A stretch of DNA of 64,000 nucleotides from Doryteuthis pealeii. Its lineage: Eukaryota > Mollusca > Cephalopoda > Myopsida > Loliginidae. A program made the position numbers and the translations under genes. The stretch spans positions 49,833,969 through 49,897,968 of the forward strand of contig CM042142.1 of the NCBI GenBank assembly GCA_023376005.1, read 5' to 3'. Positions 11,403-23,496 of the stretch are shown piece by piece. Position 1 is the first letter of the stretch. Every line of letters begins with the position of its first letter. Under the pieces are notes generated by a model, which saw only the letters and a program-made list of their open reading frames with translations, had not been told where the DNA came from and ran no database searches.

Positions 11403-11520
11403 AACAATTCAAAAACAATCAGTGGCAAATTGATAAGTGACGAATCAATATCGATAAACGATTGGCTAAATCTCTGAGTTAATTCATGTGTAATTCCCAA
11501 TATATTTTCTGTATAATTAA

Positions 11521-11549
11521 CAGACACACACACACTCACCAATACACAC

Positions 11550-11601
<52 letters not shown>

Positions 11602-11625
11602 GTATATATAATATATATATTATTA
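11521..11625. repeat. (CA)n/(TA)n compound microsatellite
   Basis: CA-rich 11521-11552 followed by TA to about 11595, with further TA-rich sequence to 11625. Bases 11640-11984 include a GC-richer stretch with CACG motifs (about 11755-11830) and a run of ten or more G near 11875; no gene recognised. Confidence 0.9.
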
Positions 11626-11984
11626 TATTGGCCTTATTTATAAAACCAAATGTGACTTTAGTGGTCACGTGTAATTTTCGGTCACGCAAACTTGGTCGCA
11701 CAGTAATCAGAAATTCCGTTGCTATGGTAACAGGGCATTGTTAGCAGTTTGCATGTCGCGTTTACACACGCCCACGTGCGCTCATGCGCCAACAACACGC
11801 GCGCGCAGAAAGGCGTGTGTCCCTGGATATGACATTGCCGCTTCCGTCGGTGAAGCTACAGTACTGAATCTATGGGGGGGGGGGGTGAGGGGTGAGTTGT
11901 ACTCCCTCGTTGCCTCCAGGTCAACTTTGACCCTATGTGGCAGTATCTGTTATATTTATATCTATATTTGATATATTCGGGTCA

Positions 11985-13025
11985 GGTGAAAAGTTCTTGT
12001 CTGACCAAGATACTCTGATTGCATGTGATCAAATGAGGTTTATTTTTCAACGTAGCCCCACCACCACCACCACTTGCAGTCCATACACTTCTTCCATCGG
12101 TGTTGCAGTACTTGGATCCCACTGGGCAAAAATCCACCAACAGTAGATATCATGAGAAAATTTCAGCCTATGAATGTGACCAAATGAGGTTTATTTTTCA
12201 ACGTAGACCCCCCCACCACCACCACCACTTGCAGTCCATACACTTCTTCCATCGGTGTTGCAGTACGTGGATCCCATTGGTCAAAAATCCATCAATAGTA
12301 GATATCATAAGAAAATTTCAGCCTATGAATGTGACCAAAATGAGGTTTATTTTTCAACGTAGCCCCAACTTGCAGTCCATACACTTCTTCCATCGGTGTT
12401 GCAGTACTTGGATCCCATTGGTCAAAACAGTCATCAACAGTAGATATCATAAGAAAATTTCAGCCTATGAATGTGACCAAATGAGGTTTATTTTTCAACG
12501 TAGCCCCAACTTGCAGTCCATACACTTCTTCCTCGGTGTTGCAGTACTTGGATCCCATTGGTCAAAACAGTCATCAACAGTAGATATCATAAGAAAATTT
12601 CAGCCTATGAATGTGACCAAATGAGGTTTATTTTTCAACGTCCACTTGCAGTCCATACATGTTGCAGTACTTGGATCCCATTGGTCAAAACAGTCATCAA
12701 CAGTAGATATCATAAGAAAATTTCAGCCTATGAATGTGACCAAATGAGGTTTATTTTTCAACGTAGCTCCCCCACTTGCAGTCCGTACACTTCTTCCATC
12801 GGTGTTGCAGTACTTGGATCCCATTGGTCAAAACAGTCATCAACAGTAGATATCATAAGAAAATTTCAGCCTATGAATGTGACCAGATGAGTTTTATTTT
12901 TTCCACACACACACACACTTGCAGTCCATACACTTCTTCCATCGGTGTTGCAGTACTTGGATCCCATTGGTCAAAACAGTCATCAACAGTCGATATCATA
13001 AGAAAATTTCAGCCTATGAAATTTT
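11985..13025 (+). repeat. Tandem array, about 140-bp unit, seven units
   Basis: Units begin near 12073, 12229, 12369, 12510, 12645, 12776 and 12918 at the shared block 'ttgcagtccatacacttctt' and end with 'tgaatgtgaccaaatgaggt'. The fifth is shortened and the last carries a (CA)n insertion. On the minus strand each unit reads W-S-K...G...G-Y-V-E-K-stop, which resembles the extreme C-terminus of mariner transposases. That is a weak inference from a short stretch. Long open frames here are by-products of the repeat. This is the outer end of the left palindrome arm. Confidence 0.9.
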
Positions 13026-13074
13026 GAGCCCGCCCTCGTAAAAAATATAATTGTGCAAATTATTTATAGAGCAT

Positions 13075-13430
13075 CTGCCTAGGAACTATATGGTTTTGCA
13101 TTCTATACCGGCCCTCGCGAACTCAGCGCATGAGTACCATAGCTTGCATCCGTGGTGGGGGCTGTTGGTAGGTGTGGTGCTCCATCTCAAACGCAAAACA
13201 CTACTTTTGGCTGTTTGCATTTCACTTAGCGCTAACACCCTTTGGAAAGGTATAAATCCAACTATTCTCCCTCCAGCTATGGGTAAATAGTTGGGAAGAC
13301 TGGGGTTTTAACCTTGGTATGGCAGCCGGTCTAGGAGAAGAAAATAATATGAATTCAAATCCGTTAAACTCCGACTAAAAAGGACCCTGTGTCGCACCCT
13401 GTGCGTGCGGAGGGGTTGGTGTAATACACA
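13075..13430 (+). repeat. SINE-B-like copy in left arm
   Basis: Contains the SINE-B body ('ggaaaggtataaatccaac', 'ccctccagctatgggtaaat', 'ggtctaggagaag', 'gaattcaaatccgttaaac') and tail ('gtgtcgcaccctgtgcgtg'). The first part, 13075-13200, carries a SINE-A-like fragment instead of the usual SINE-B tRNA head, so the copy is chimeric or nested. Confidence 0.65.
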
Positions 13431-13587
13431 CGTTACACTCAGGTCCATTCTGTTAGTACCTTTTAGCGTCCCATCTGTTTGGAATAAGGTTTAAAAGAAT
13501 TTTGAACTACATTGATAAATGGGTTCTTAAAATATTGATATTCCATGTAACTGTTACTATTTTGTAATAATAATTTATTGGCACAGA

Positions 13588-13848
13588 GTAAGGGCCTGGT
13601 TAGCTCAGTCGGTAGAGCGTTCGGCTAGAAACCACGAGTTTCCTAGTTCGATACCGGCCCTCGCCATCTCAGCGTATGAGTAGCACAGGCATCTGTGCGG
13701 TAAAGTAAGGAACTGATGGTAGGTGTGGCGCTCCACCTCAGACGCAAAAATAATCTCCTTGGTCTAGCGCTAGTGAAAAGGGGATAGACACCCTCGCTGT
13801 CTGGCTGATACCGACTTTAGGCCACCCCGACGATTTTACTTATGTTGT
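13588..13848 (+). repeat. SINE-A, tRNA-derived, full-length copy
   Basis: Clear Pol III internal promoter: A box tagctcagtcggtagagcg at about 13601-13619 and B box gttcgataccg at about 13648. It is followed by a conserved tRNA-unrelated body ('gtgcggtaaagtaaggaact', 'ggtgtggcgctccacctcag', 'ctagcgctagtgaaaagggg') and an end motif 'taggccaccccgacgatttt'. About 260 bp. Best reference copy of the family in this window. A functional tRNA is unlikely, because there is no proper acceptor stem and the same body follows the head in every copy. Confidence 0.85.
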
Positions 13849-13957
13849 TTTAACCTATCTAGCACCAATAATTTGCAAGCAATTATTTGGTTTCAAGTAA
13901 CTAATCATAATAATCCTTAGTAAACAATTATAACTTCAAGTAACTATTCAAGTAAAG

Positions 13958-14215
13958 TAAGGTAAAGTCGGAAGAGTGACCTATTGTCGGTACCAACCGG
14001 ACAGCGAGGAGGGGTATCCCCTTTTCGCAAGCGCCTAAACCAGGAAGATTGTTTGCGTCTGGGTGGTACACCACACCTACCATCAGCTCCCTACTTTTCT
14101 GTACAAATGCAAGCTATGCTACACATGCGCTGAGTTTTCGAGGGTTGGTATCGAACCTCTAATCTTGCGATTCATAATGCAGATGCTCTACCGCCTGAGC
14201 TAAACCCGATCTTCA
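13958..14215 (-). repeat. SINE-A copy in left arm
   Basis: Full-length minus-strand copy from 'gtaaagtcggaagagtgacc' to the A-box complement 'taccgcctgagctaaacccg'. Its mirror is at 22157-22400. Confidence 0.85.
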
Positions 14216-14796
14216 GGGCACTCAATCAGGCGTGCCACCCCCACTCTCCCGGTCGGTGGAGTACGCGCCGTCCCTGCCCAGGACACACAATGCGTAAAAG
14301 TGGTGATAGTTGAGGTCAGTTGGTAAGGGGTTAATTAGACGTTTTGGAAAGTCTAGAAAATCGATTCGGGTTCCAATTAGAAATTCAAAACAAATATGGC
14401 GTCTTATCAAATGAAAATTCTTTGCCTTTTCTTTGCCTTTTCTTTATATTCCCGCCTTTTTCTAATATCTAATTAATTTTCCCGCCAAATATTTCAGCCC
14501 AGATTGTCAGTGATACAAATCATTTAACATGGCCCAGAGAAATTGATTTTGTAAAGCCTCGTTAGATTGATACTCTAGTCATTAAATATATGGCAATAAT
14601 CGGGTAAGCCTTCACAATGTTGGAATAGAGCGATATCGAAAACGAGGCTACGATCTCTTTTGTTTTGACGTCTCTTGTATTTCAGCTTGTAGCGATGATT
14701 AACCTATCAAACCAAACACCAATCGATGAATACAAAACCAATAACAGTCGGTGGAATTAATCAATATTAAGTCCGTGTCAAGTCAGACAAGTTGTT

Positions 14797-15245
14797 AGGG
14801 TGTGGCCTACTGTTGGTATCAGCCGGACAACGAGGAAGTCTATCCCCTTTTCTCTAGCGCTAGACCCAGGGAGATTGTTTTTGCATCTGAGGAGGAGCAC
14901 TACACATACCGTCAGCTTCCAACTTTACTGCACAGAGGTTTACAGGTTACACTCTTGTTTTGGAGTGTAAATCAAATTAGCTGTCAAGGCAGACGGATTG
15001 TTAGGGTGTGGCCTACTGTTGGTATCAGCCGGACAACGAGGAAATCTATCCCCTTTTCTCTAGCGCTAGACAAGGGAGATTGTTTTTGCATATGAAGTGG
15101 AGCGCTATAACTACCGTCAGCTTTCCACTTTGCCGCACAGACCAGATTACCTAATCTATGCTACTCATGCGCTGAGTTGTCGGAGACCGGTATCGAACCC
15201 GGAATCTTGCGATTCGTAAGCGGATGTTCTACTGACTGAGAAGGC
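14797..15245 (-). repeat. SINE-A copy with its body tandemly duplicated (two units)
   Basis: The body, from 'tgttagggtgtggcctactg' to 'tttactgcacagaggttta', occurs twice (14797 and about 15000), joined by about 60 bp ('acactcttgttttggagtgt'). The tRNA head complement follows once at 15170-15245. The mirrored locus in the right arm has three body units. Confidence 0.8.
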
Positions 15246-15429
15246 AAACGAAATCGTTCCAGATTCGAGCAGTCGATCGTTAATGTAATTTTTCTACATT
15301 CTAGGAAGGCATGAATTCAGTCTTCCCTGAATTGTGTGCCGTAATTATACATTTTAAGGAAATTATTTATTTTGTAGACATTCTATACAGTGTGATATTA
15401 TCTATATTTAAAGGACAAGTCTTCTATCG

Positions 15430-15570
15430 ACCTCGATACTAAATTGTATCTGGTGGTGAGACTTCAGTTCTGGAGCTCTTGGGAGTACAGTTGTACTTGT
15501 TGCCATTATTCCCGAGTCCATTCTAATCTAGTGTGGTAGTATTTTTTAGGGTCCTATCTATGGATCAAAT
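15430..15570 (-). repeat. R3 fragment in left arm
   Basis: Reverse-orientation R3 block ('tggtggtgagacttcagttc', 'gggtcctatctatggatca'). Bases 15571-15895 are AT-rich with a repeated 'ttgtatttgataggaatact' motif. Confidence 0.65.
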
Positions 15571-15898
15571 ATATGTGTTTGAAAATTATTTGTATTTGAT
15601 AGGAATACTTGATGTCATATAACAGTAAATTATTTGTATTAAGAATATATTATTTACAAAGTATTTTATTAATTACGTGAAACCATATAAACGTGTATAA
15701 AAATGACTATTAATGAATTGAAATAATTGCTTGAAACCATATAATAATTAGAAGTATATAGGAACTGTGTGTAAATTATTTGTATTTGATAGGGATACCT
15801 GATATATGACTGTAAATCATTTTATATTAGAATAGTTACTTGAAGCTATAATTCTTTACTAGAGATTATTAGTTACTTGAAACCATATAAAAAAAGTC

Positions 15899-16118
15899 TT
15901 CGGTATCAGCCAATCAGCGAGGGAATCTATCCCCTTTTCACTAGCGCTAGACCAAGGAGATTGTTTTGGCATCTGAGATAGAGCGCCACACCTATCATCA
16001 GCTCCTTAATTTACCGCACAGACCCCTGAGCTACTCATACGCTGAGTTGGCGAGGGCCAATATCGAACTAGGAACCTTATGGTTTCTAGCCGAACGCTCT
16101 ACCGACTGAGCTAACCCA
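15899..16118 (-). repeat. SINE-A copy in left arm
   Basis: From 'cggtatcagccaatcagcga' to 'ctctaccgactgagctaacc'. Mirrored at 20042-20270 and repeated in direct orientation at 24768-24985. Confidence 0.85.
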
Positions 16119-16741
16119 AAAACACCCTCCGGGCGATGTAAAAATAGATTTTTTAAACATATTGCCTGAGGGGTGGAGTAAAAAATTCAATGACAGCAAA
16201 TTTGTACCCTAAGTAAGTAAAATCATCAAATTAAAAAATAAAACAATTTGGAATGTAAACTTTAAATATGTATTAAAATAAAACAAACTATATATAGATA
16301 CATAATACCAGTCATGTATTTATTAAAACTTGTTTTAAAAAACAATGAGGACTGTCTAATGCTGCATGTTCAAATTTTGAGTGAATTTATTCTATGTTAT
16401 GACGATTTTGGGTAATGTGACGTAAGCAGTGACGTAATTTTTGTTGCAGACAAAAACTGGAAGTGAATCTCCATTATCAATAGATTAGATAGGAATATTT
16501 TAAACCATACAATTGTGTGTAAGGTATTTGTATTCAATTGGCATACTTGATATCATATAGTAGTCAGCGGAGAGGCCTATCAGTCGGTATCAGCCGGACA
16601 ATGAGAGAGTCTATCCCATTTTTGCTATGATATAATTAAAATAAGTTATTTGATCAGCTGGTCAAGTAATTAACATGTTGTTTACGTTTGCTCAAGTGGC
16701 AGTTTCTCCTCACTGACGTTTCCACATTTCCTTTATTGAAT
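16119..16741. other. AT-rich left-arm sequence
   Basis: No gene. Contains a SINE-A tail fragment at 16563-16628 ('ggtatcagccggacaatgag'). Confidence 0.6.
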
Positions 16742-16749
16742 CAATTTTT

Positions 16750-16996
16750 GGACCATATGACATTTAGGCACCCCTTATGCGATCTCGTTTCATAAGGACA
16801 TTTTTTTCATTTACACCGTCAAAATCCGGTTGTTTTTTAGGGGTTAGGGTTAGGGGTTAGGGTTAGGGGTTTGTTTTATAATTTAAAAACTCTAAAAATC
16901 GTCTGTTAACAAACAACCGAATTTTGACGGTGTAAATGAAAAACATGTCCTTATGAAACGAGATCGTAAAAGGGGTGCCTAAAGGTCATATGGTCC
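16750..16996. mobile_element. Foldback element FB-A, copy 1, with telomere-like core
   Basis: A 247-bp element with terminal inverted repeats of about 100 bp starting ggaccatatgac, separated by a core of ggggttaggg/gttagg repeats (about 16838-16870). It is flanked by exact 8-bp direct repeats caattttt (16742-16749 and 16997-17004). It has no open frame and must be moved in trans. 8-bp duplications fit hAT, Merlin or P-type transposases; the GG terminus is compatible with Merlin, but I cannot decide. Confidence 0.85.
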
Positions 16997-17004
16997 CAAT
17001 TTTT

Positions 17005-17600
17005 AAAAACAATAAAACGATGCCGTGTATGCTATGATGAAAATTGCAAGATTGCAGGAAATAAAACTCAGAGAGTCACCACATCTTTTACCAATTTGAG
17101 GGATAACCTTATCTATGCATTAGATGCTTTGCTGAAAAGCACGAAAATGCATAAATTAAGGATTCATTGTCTTTATAAAAGCGGAAATGCCTTTTGAAAA
17201 TTATTTTCTATACAAATCTTTATTATTTTGATATTTTATTGCGATAAAAAGGAATATTTAGCTGGAAATCGATTCCAATTTTTGTTTTGTATTTATATCA
17301 CTTTTTAAAAATAAAAGTTCGAGTTATAATTTAATTTTTCATCGTCTCCACCCTTTTTAAGTAGTATATGTAGATACTATTCTGTATATTATGAAAGTAT
17401 ATATTCTAAATATTGTTTTTAAAAAAGGAAGTGAAATAATTGCAATTTTACATATATGTACCATTATGTACAATATTAATATACATAGGGGTGCATATGT
17501 GTACCAATACGCACATCCATAAATACATGTGTACCACTATGAAAATCAGTAAAATCGATAGTCGTACATATGTATACCAATACACACATCAGTAAGATAC
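17005..17600. other. AT-rich left-arm sequence
   Basis: No gene. From 17450 it holds short irregular repeats of 'tgtaccaatacgcacat' and 'catcagtaagatacat' type. Confidence 0.6.
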
Positions 17601-17603
17601 ATA

Positions 17604-17885
17604 GTGGTTGTTGTTGGCATCCTTCCGTCTACGAGAGACAATGGAGTAGAGTCCATTTTTGTAGAACTACGTAGCTTGGGCGGTTTGGTATGGAGGATTA
17701 GCTGTTGCCCAGACAGCAAATCCCCCTCTCCAAACTGCCGCTGTAATCCAAAGAAAAGGTAAGAAGACAATGCAGTTTGGCAGCGGTAGTATCGCAGGAG
17801 TTGCTGGGTTGCACTGGATTTCAGCGTCACGCCACCTTAGGGACTCCGGATTTGTTTTTCGGGGTTTACTCCCATAATCCATAAT
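17604..17885 (+). repeat. R7 repeat (left arm)
   Basis: About 280 bp from 'gttgttggcatccttccgtc' to 'gggactccggatttg'. It is mirrored at 18255-18540 and present again at 26450-26735. A 45-bp piece of the same family at 48055-48103 shows that it is dispersed. Open frames on both strands carry no known domain and are disrupted by single-base differences between copies. Confidence 0.65.
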
Positions 17886-17963
17886 CTGTAGTGAGTTGGA
17901 TTAACACCAAAGAAAACCCATCAGACTAAGATTACATAGTAGTACATATACATATATACCATC

Positions 17964-18186
17964 CGGTCAGAGTGGAACCAGGGAGCAATGGTGATGAAGG
18001 AGTGCTCCACATCTCCAAACCTCCAAAACTGGAACCCCACCATCAGATAGAGTTAACGTCATTCCCAGGACATGTAGACCCTCAGCCACCGCCTTCTAGC
18101 CCCATATGATAAAAAGGGGTTGGGGCTTGCCATAAGGGCAATAGGATTTGGGAAAATACTATGTATATTACTGATGTACGTATTGG
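17964..18186 (+). repeat. R3 segment at the palindrome axis
   Basis: R3 in forward orientation ('gtcagagtggaaccagggag', 'ctccaaaactggaacccc', 'gacatgtagaccctcagcc', 'gccataagggcaatagg'). Unpaired in the palindrome; its complement is at 26805-27022. Confidence 0.8.
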
Positions 18187-18254
18187 TATATATGTATATG
18201 TACTACTATGTAATCTTAGTCTGATGGGTTTTTCTTTGGTGTTAATCCAACTCG

Positions 18255-18545
18255 CTACAGATTATGGATTATGGAGTAAACCCCGAAAACAAATCCGGAG
18301 TCCCTAAGGTGGCGTGACGCTGAAATCCAGTGCAACCCAGCAACTCCTGCGATACTACCGCTGCCAAACTGCATCGTCTTCTTACCTTTTCTTTGGATTA
18401 CAGCGGCAGTTTGGAGAGGGGGGGATTTGCTGTCTGGGCAACAGCTAATCCTCCATACCAAACCGCCCAAGCTACGTAGTTCTACAAAAATGGACTCTAC
18501 TCCATTGTCTCTCGTAGACGGAAGGATGCCAACAACAACCACTAT
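18255..18545 (-). repeat. R7 repeat (right arm)
   Basis: Mirror copy of 17604-17885, nearly identical apart from single-base and homopolymer differences. Confidence 0.65.
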
Positions 18546-19162
18546 GTATCTTACTGATGTGTGTATTGGTATACATATGTACGACTATCGATTTTACTGA
18601 TTTTCATAGTGGTACACATGTATACCATTATGTATCTTACTGATGTGCGTATTGGTACACATATGCACCCCTATGTATATTAATATTGTACATAATGGTA
18701 CATATATGTAAAATTGCAATTATTTCACTTCCTTTTTTAAAAACAATATTTAGAATATATACTTTCATAATATACAGAATAGTATCTACATATACTACTT
18801 AAAAAGGGTGGAGACGATGAAAAATTAAATTATAACTCGAACTTTTATTTTTTAAAAGTGATATAAATACAAAACAAAAATTGGAATCGATTTCCAGCTA
18901 AATATTCCTTTTTATCGCAATAAAATATCAAAATAATAAAGATTTGTTATAGAAAATAATTTTCAAAAGGCATTTCCGCTTTTATAAAGACAATGCCCTT
19001 AATTTATGCATTTTCGTGCTTTTCAGCAAAGCATCTAATGCATAGATAAGGTTATCCTCAAATTGGTAAAAGATGTGGTGACTCTCTGAGTTTTTTATTT
19101 CCTGCAATCTTGCAATTTTCATCATAGCATACACGGCATCGTTTTATTGTTTTTAAAAATTG

Positions 19163-19410
19163 GGACCATATGACCTTTAGGCACCCTTTTACGATCTCGT
19201 TTCATAAGGACATGTTTTTCATTTACACCGTCAAAATTCGGTTGTTTGTTAACAGACGATTTTTAGAGTTTTTAAAAAAAATTATAAAACAAACCCTAAC
19301 CCTAACCCCTAACCCTAACCCTAAAAAACAACCGGATTTTGACAGTGTAAATGAAAAAATGTCCTTATGAAACGAGATCGCATAAGGGGTGCCTAAATGT
19401 CATATGGTCC
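19163..19410. mobile_element. Foldback element FB-A, copy 2 (right arm)
   Basis: Inverted counterpart of copy 1: 248 bp, with a core of ccctaaccc repeats at 19290-19322 and 8-bp flanks aaaaattg at 19155-19162 and 19411-19418. It was duplicated with the arm and is not an independent insertion. Confidence 0.85.
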
Positions 19411-20041
19411 AAAATTGATTCAATAAAGGAAATGTGGAAACGTCAGTGAGGAGAAACTGCCACTTGAGCAAACGTAAACAACATGTTAATTACTTGACCA
19501 GCTGATCAAATAACTTATTTTAATTATATCATAGCAAAAATGGGATAGACTCTCTCATTGTCTGGCTGATACCGACTGATAGGCCTCTCCGCTGACTACT
19601 ATATGATATCAAGTATGCCAATTTAATACAAATACCTTACACACAATTGTATGGTTTAAAATATTCCTATCTAATCTATTGATAATGGAGATTCGCTTCC
19701 GGTTTTTGTCTGCAACAAAAATTACCTCACTGCTTACGTCACATTACCCAAAATCGTCATAACATGGAATAAATACTCTCAAAATTTGAACATGCAGCAT
19801 TAGACAGTCCTCATTGTTTTTTAAAACAAGTTTTAATAAATACATGACTGGTATTATGTATCTATATATAGTTTGTTTTATTTTAATACATATTTAAAGT
19901 TTACATTCCAAATTGTTTTATTTTTTAATTTGATGATTTTACTTACTTAGGGTACAAATTTGCTGTCATTTAATTTTTTACTCTCACCCCTCAGGCAATA
20001 TGTTTCAAAAATCTATTTTTACATCGACCGGAGGGTGTTTT

Positions 20042-20270
20042 TTGGGTTAGCTCAGTCGGTAGAGCGTTCGGCTAGAAACCATAAAGGTTCCTAGTTTCGA
20101 TATTGGCCCTCGCCAACTCAGCGTATGAGTAGCTCAGGGGTCTGTGCGGTAAATTAAGGAGCTGATGATAGGTGTGGCGCTCTATCTCAGATGCCAAAAC
20201 AATCTCCTTGGTCTAGCGCTAGTGAAAAAGGGATAGATTCCCTCGCTGATTGGCTGATACCGAAGACTTT
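20042..20270 (+). repeat. SINE-A copy in right arm
   Basis: A box tagctcagtcggtagagcg at 20047 and B-box region near 20094 (gtttcgatattgg, slightly altered). Mirror of 15899-16118. Confidence 0.85.
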
Positions 20271-20599
20271 TTTTTTATATGGTTTCAAGTAACTAATAAT
20301 CTCTAGTAAAGAATTATAGCTTCAAGTAACTATTCTAATATAAAATGATTTACAGTCATATATCAGGTATCCCTATCAAATACAAATAATTTACACACAG
20401 TTCCTATATACTTCTAATTATTATATGGTTTTCAAGCATTATTTCAATTCATTAATAGTCATTTTATACACGTTTATATGGTTTCACGTAATTAATAAAA
20501 TACTTTGTAAATAATATATTCTTAATACAAATAATTTACTGTTATATGACATCAAGTATTCCTATCAAATACAAATAATTTTCAAACACATATATTTGA

Positions 20600-20725
20600 T
20601 CCATAGATAGGACCCTAACAAATACTACCACACTAGATTAGAATGGACTCGGGAATAATGGCAACAAGTACAACTGTACTCACAAGAGCTCCAGAACTGA
20701 AGTCTCACCACCAGATACAATTTAG
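20600..20725 (+). repeat. R3 fragment in right arm
   Basis: Mirror of the 15430-15570 fragment ('taggaccctaacaaatacta', 'agagctccagaactgaag'). Confidence 0.65.
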
Positions 20726-20921
20726 TATCGAGGTCGATAGAAGACTTGTCCTTTAAATATAAATAATATCACACTGTATAGAATGTCTACAAAATAAATA
20801 GTTTCCTTAAAATGTATAATTACGGCACACAATTCAGGGAAGACTGAATTCATGCCTTCCTAGAATGTAGAAAAATTACATTAACGATCGACTGCTCGAA
20901 TCTGGAACGATTTCGTTTGCC

Positions 20922-21585
20922 TTCTCAGTCAGTAGAACACCCGCTTACGAATCGCAAGATACCGGGTTCGATACCGGTCTCCGACAACTCAGCGCATGAG
21001 TAGCATAGATTGGGTAATCTGGTCTGTGCGGCAAAGTGGAAAGCTGACGGTGGTTATAGCGCTCCACTTCATATGCAAAAACAATCTCCCTTGTCTAGCG
21101 CTAGAGAAAAGGGGATAGACTTCCTCACTGTCCGGCTGATACCAACAGTAGGCCACACCCTAACAACTCGTCTGCCTTGACAGCTAATTTGATTTACACT
21201 CCAAAACAAGAGTGTAACCTGTAAACCACTGTGCGGTAAAGTGGAAGGCTGACGGTAGGTGTAGCGCTCCACCTCAGATGCAAAAACAATCTCCCTTGTC
21301 TAGCACTAGAGAAAAGGGGATAGACTTCCTCGTTGTCCGGCTGATACCAACAGTAGGCCACACCCTAACAATTCGTCTGCCTTGACAGCTAATTTGATTT
21401 ACACTCCAAAACAAGAGTGTAACCTGTAAACCTCTGTGCGGTAAAGTGGAAGGCTGACGGTATGTGTAGTGCTCCCCCTCAGATGCAAAAACAATCTCCC
21501 TGGGTCTAGCGCTAGAGAAAAGGGGATAGACTTCCTCGTTGTCCGGCTGATACCAACAGTAGGCCACACCCTAACAACTTGTCTG
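20922..21585 (+). repeat. SINE-A copy with body in three tandem units
   Basis: tRNA head at 20922-21000, then three body units (about 21025-21170, 21230-21370 and 21436-21575) joined by the 'acactccaaaacaagagtgt' linker. The left arm has two units. The linker is itself a small palindrome. Confidence 0.8.
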
Positions 21586-22156
21586 ACTTGACACGGACTT
21601 AATATTGATTAATTCCACCGACTGTTATTGGTTTTGTATTCATCGATTGGTGTTTGGTTTGATAGGTTAATCATCGCTACAAGCTGAAATACAAGAGACG
21701 TCAAAACAAAAGAGATCGTAGCCTCGTTTTCGATATCGCTCTATTCCAACATTGTGAAGGCTTACCCGATTATTGCCATATATTTAATGACTAGAGTATC
21801 AATCTAACGAGGCTTTACAAAATCAATTTCTCTGGGCCATGTTAAATGATTTGTATCACTGACAATCTGGGCTGAAATATTTGGCGGGAAAATTAATTAG
21901 ATATTAGAAAAAGGCGGGAATATAAAGAAAAGGCAAAGAAAAGGCAAAGAATTTTCATTTGATAAGACGCCATATTTGTTTTGAATTTCTAATTGGACCC
22001 GAATCGATTTTCTAGACTTTCCAAAACGTCTAATTAACCCCTTACCAACTGACCTCAACTATCACCACTTTTAACGCATTGTGTGTCCTGGGCAGGGACG
22101 GCGCGTACTCCACCGACCGGGAGAGTGGGGGTGGCACGCCTGATTGAGTGCCCTGA

Positions 22157-22400
22157 AGATCGGGTTTAGCTCAGGCGGTAGAGCATCTGCATATGAATCG
22201 CAAGATTAGAGGTTCGATACCAACCCTCGAAAACTCAGCGCATGTGTAGCATAGCTTGCATTTGTACAGAAAAGTAGGGAGCTGGTGGTAGGTGTGGTGT
22301 ACCACCCCAGACGCAAACAATCTTCCTGGTTTAGCGCTTGCGAAAAGGGGATAGACTCCCTCGCTGCCTGGTTGATACCGACAATAGGTCACTCCTCCGA
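22157..22400 (+). repeat. SINE-A copy in right arm
   Basis: A box tagctcaggcggtagagc at about 22168; B box gttcgatacc at 22213. Mirror of 13958-14215. Confidence 0.85.
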
Positions 22401-22529
22401 ATTTACCTTACTTTACTTGAATAGTTACTGGAAGTTATAATTGTTTACTAAGGATTATTATGATTAGTTACTTGAAACCAAATAATTGCTTGCAAATTAT
22501 TGGTGCTAGATAGGTATACTTAAAACAAC

Positions 22530-22785
22530 ATAAGTAAGTAAAATCGTCGGGGTGGCCTAAAGTCGGTATCAGCCAGACAGCGAGGGTGTCTATCCCCTTT
22601 TCACTAGCACTAGACCAAGGAGATTATTTTTGCGTCTGAGGTGGAGCGCCACACCTGCCATCAGCTCCTTACTTTACCGCACAGTGCTACTCATACGCTG
22701 AGTTGGCGAGGGTCGGTATCAAACTAGGAACCTCGTGGTTTCTAGCCGAACGCTCTACCGACTGAGCTAACCAGGCCCTTACTCT
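22530..22785 (-). repeat. SINE-A copy in right arm
   Basis: Mirror of 13588-13848, complete to the A-box complement at 22755-22772. Confidence 0.85.
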
Positions 22786-22889
22786 GTGCCAATAATGTAT
22801 TATTACAAAATAGTAACAGTTACATGGAATATCAATATTTTAAGAACCCATTTATCAATGTTGTTCAAAATTCTTTTAAACCTTATTCC

Positions 22890-23300
22890 AAACAGATGGG
22901 ACGCTAAAAGGTACTAACAGAATGGACCTGAGTGTAACGTGTGTATTACACCAACCCCTCCGCATGCACAGGGTGCGACACAGGGTCTTTTTAGTTGGAG
23001 TTTAACGGGTTTGAATTCATATTATTTTCTTCTCCTAAACCGACTGCCATACCAAGGTTAAAACAACAGTCTTCCCAACTATTTACCCATAGCTGGAGGG
23101 AGAATAGTTGGATTTATACCTTTCCAAATGGTATTAGCGCTAAATGAAATGCAAACAACCAAAAGTAGTGTTTTGCGTTTGAGATGGAGCACCAGACCTA
23201 CCAACAGCCCCCACCATGGATACAAGCTATGCTACTCATGCGTTGAGTTCGCGAGGGCCGGTATAGAATGCAAAACCATATAGTTCCTAGGCAGATGCTC
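22890..23300 (-). repeat. SINE-B-like copy in right arm
   Basis: Mirror of 13075-13430 ('acaccaacccctccgcatg', 'acccatagctggagggagaa'). Confidence 0.65.
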
Positions 23301-23339
23301 TATAAATAATTTGCACAATTATATTTTTTACGAGGTAGG

Positions 23340-23445
23340 GCTCAAAATTTCATAGGCTGAAATTTTCTAATGATATCGACTGTTGATGACTGTTTTGACC
23401 AATGGGATCCAAGTACTGCAACACCGATGGAAGAAGTGTATGGAC

Positions 23446-23496
<51 letters not shown>

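Larger units (their letters stand above)
11990..17960. repeat. Left arm of a large inverted repeat (about 6 kb)
   Basis: The sequence here reappears as its reverse complement at 18187-23910, with the same order of tandem array, SINE-A copies, spacer and foldback element. The arms differ by scattered substitutions (for example gggagtac at 15480 against gtgagtac in the other arm; agtgaatttattctat near 16378 against agagtatttattccat), by two against three units of a roughly 205-bp repeat, and by (CA)n length. The left arm stops at about 17960. Confidence 0.92.

Noticed and set aside
12100..13027. Repeated-peptide open frames over the 140-bp array
   Set aside because: They follow the tandem unit and change frame between units; the opposite strand gives the only recognisable, very short match.
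13601..13660. A functional tRNA gene
   Set aside because: The A and B boxes are good, but the same non-tRNA body follows in every copy and the acceptor stem does not form, so it is a SINE head. The same applies to 22168, 20047, 47075, 4542 and 33261.
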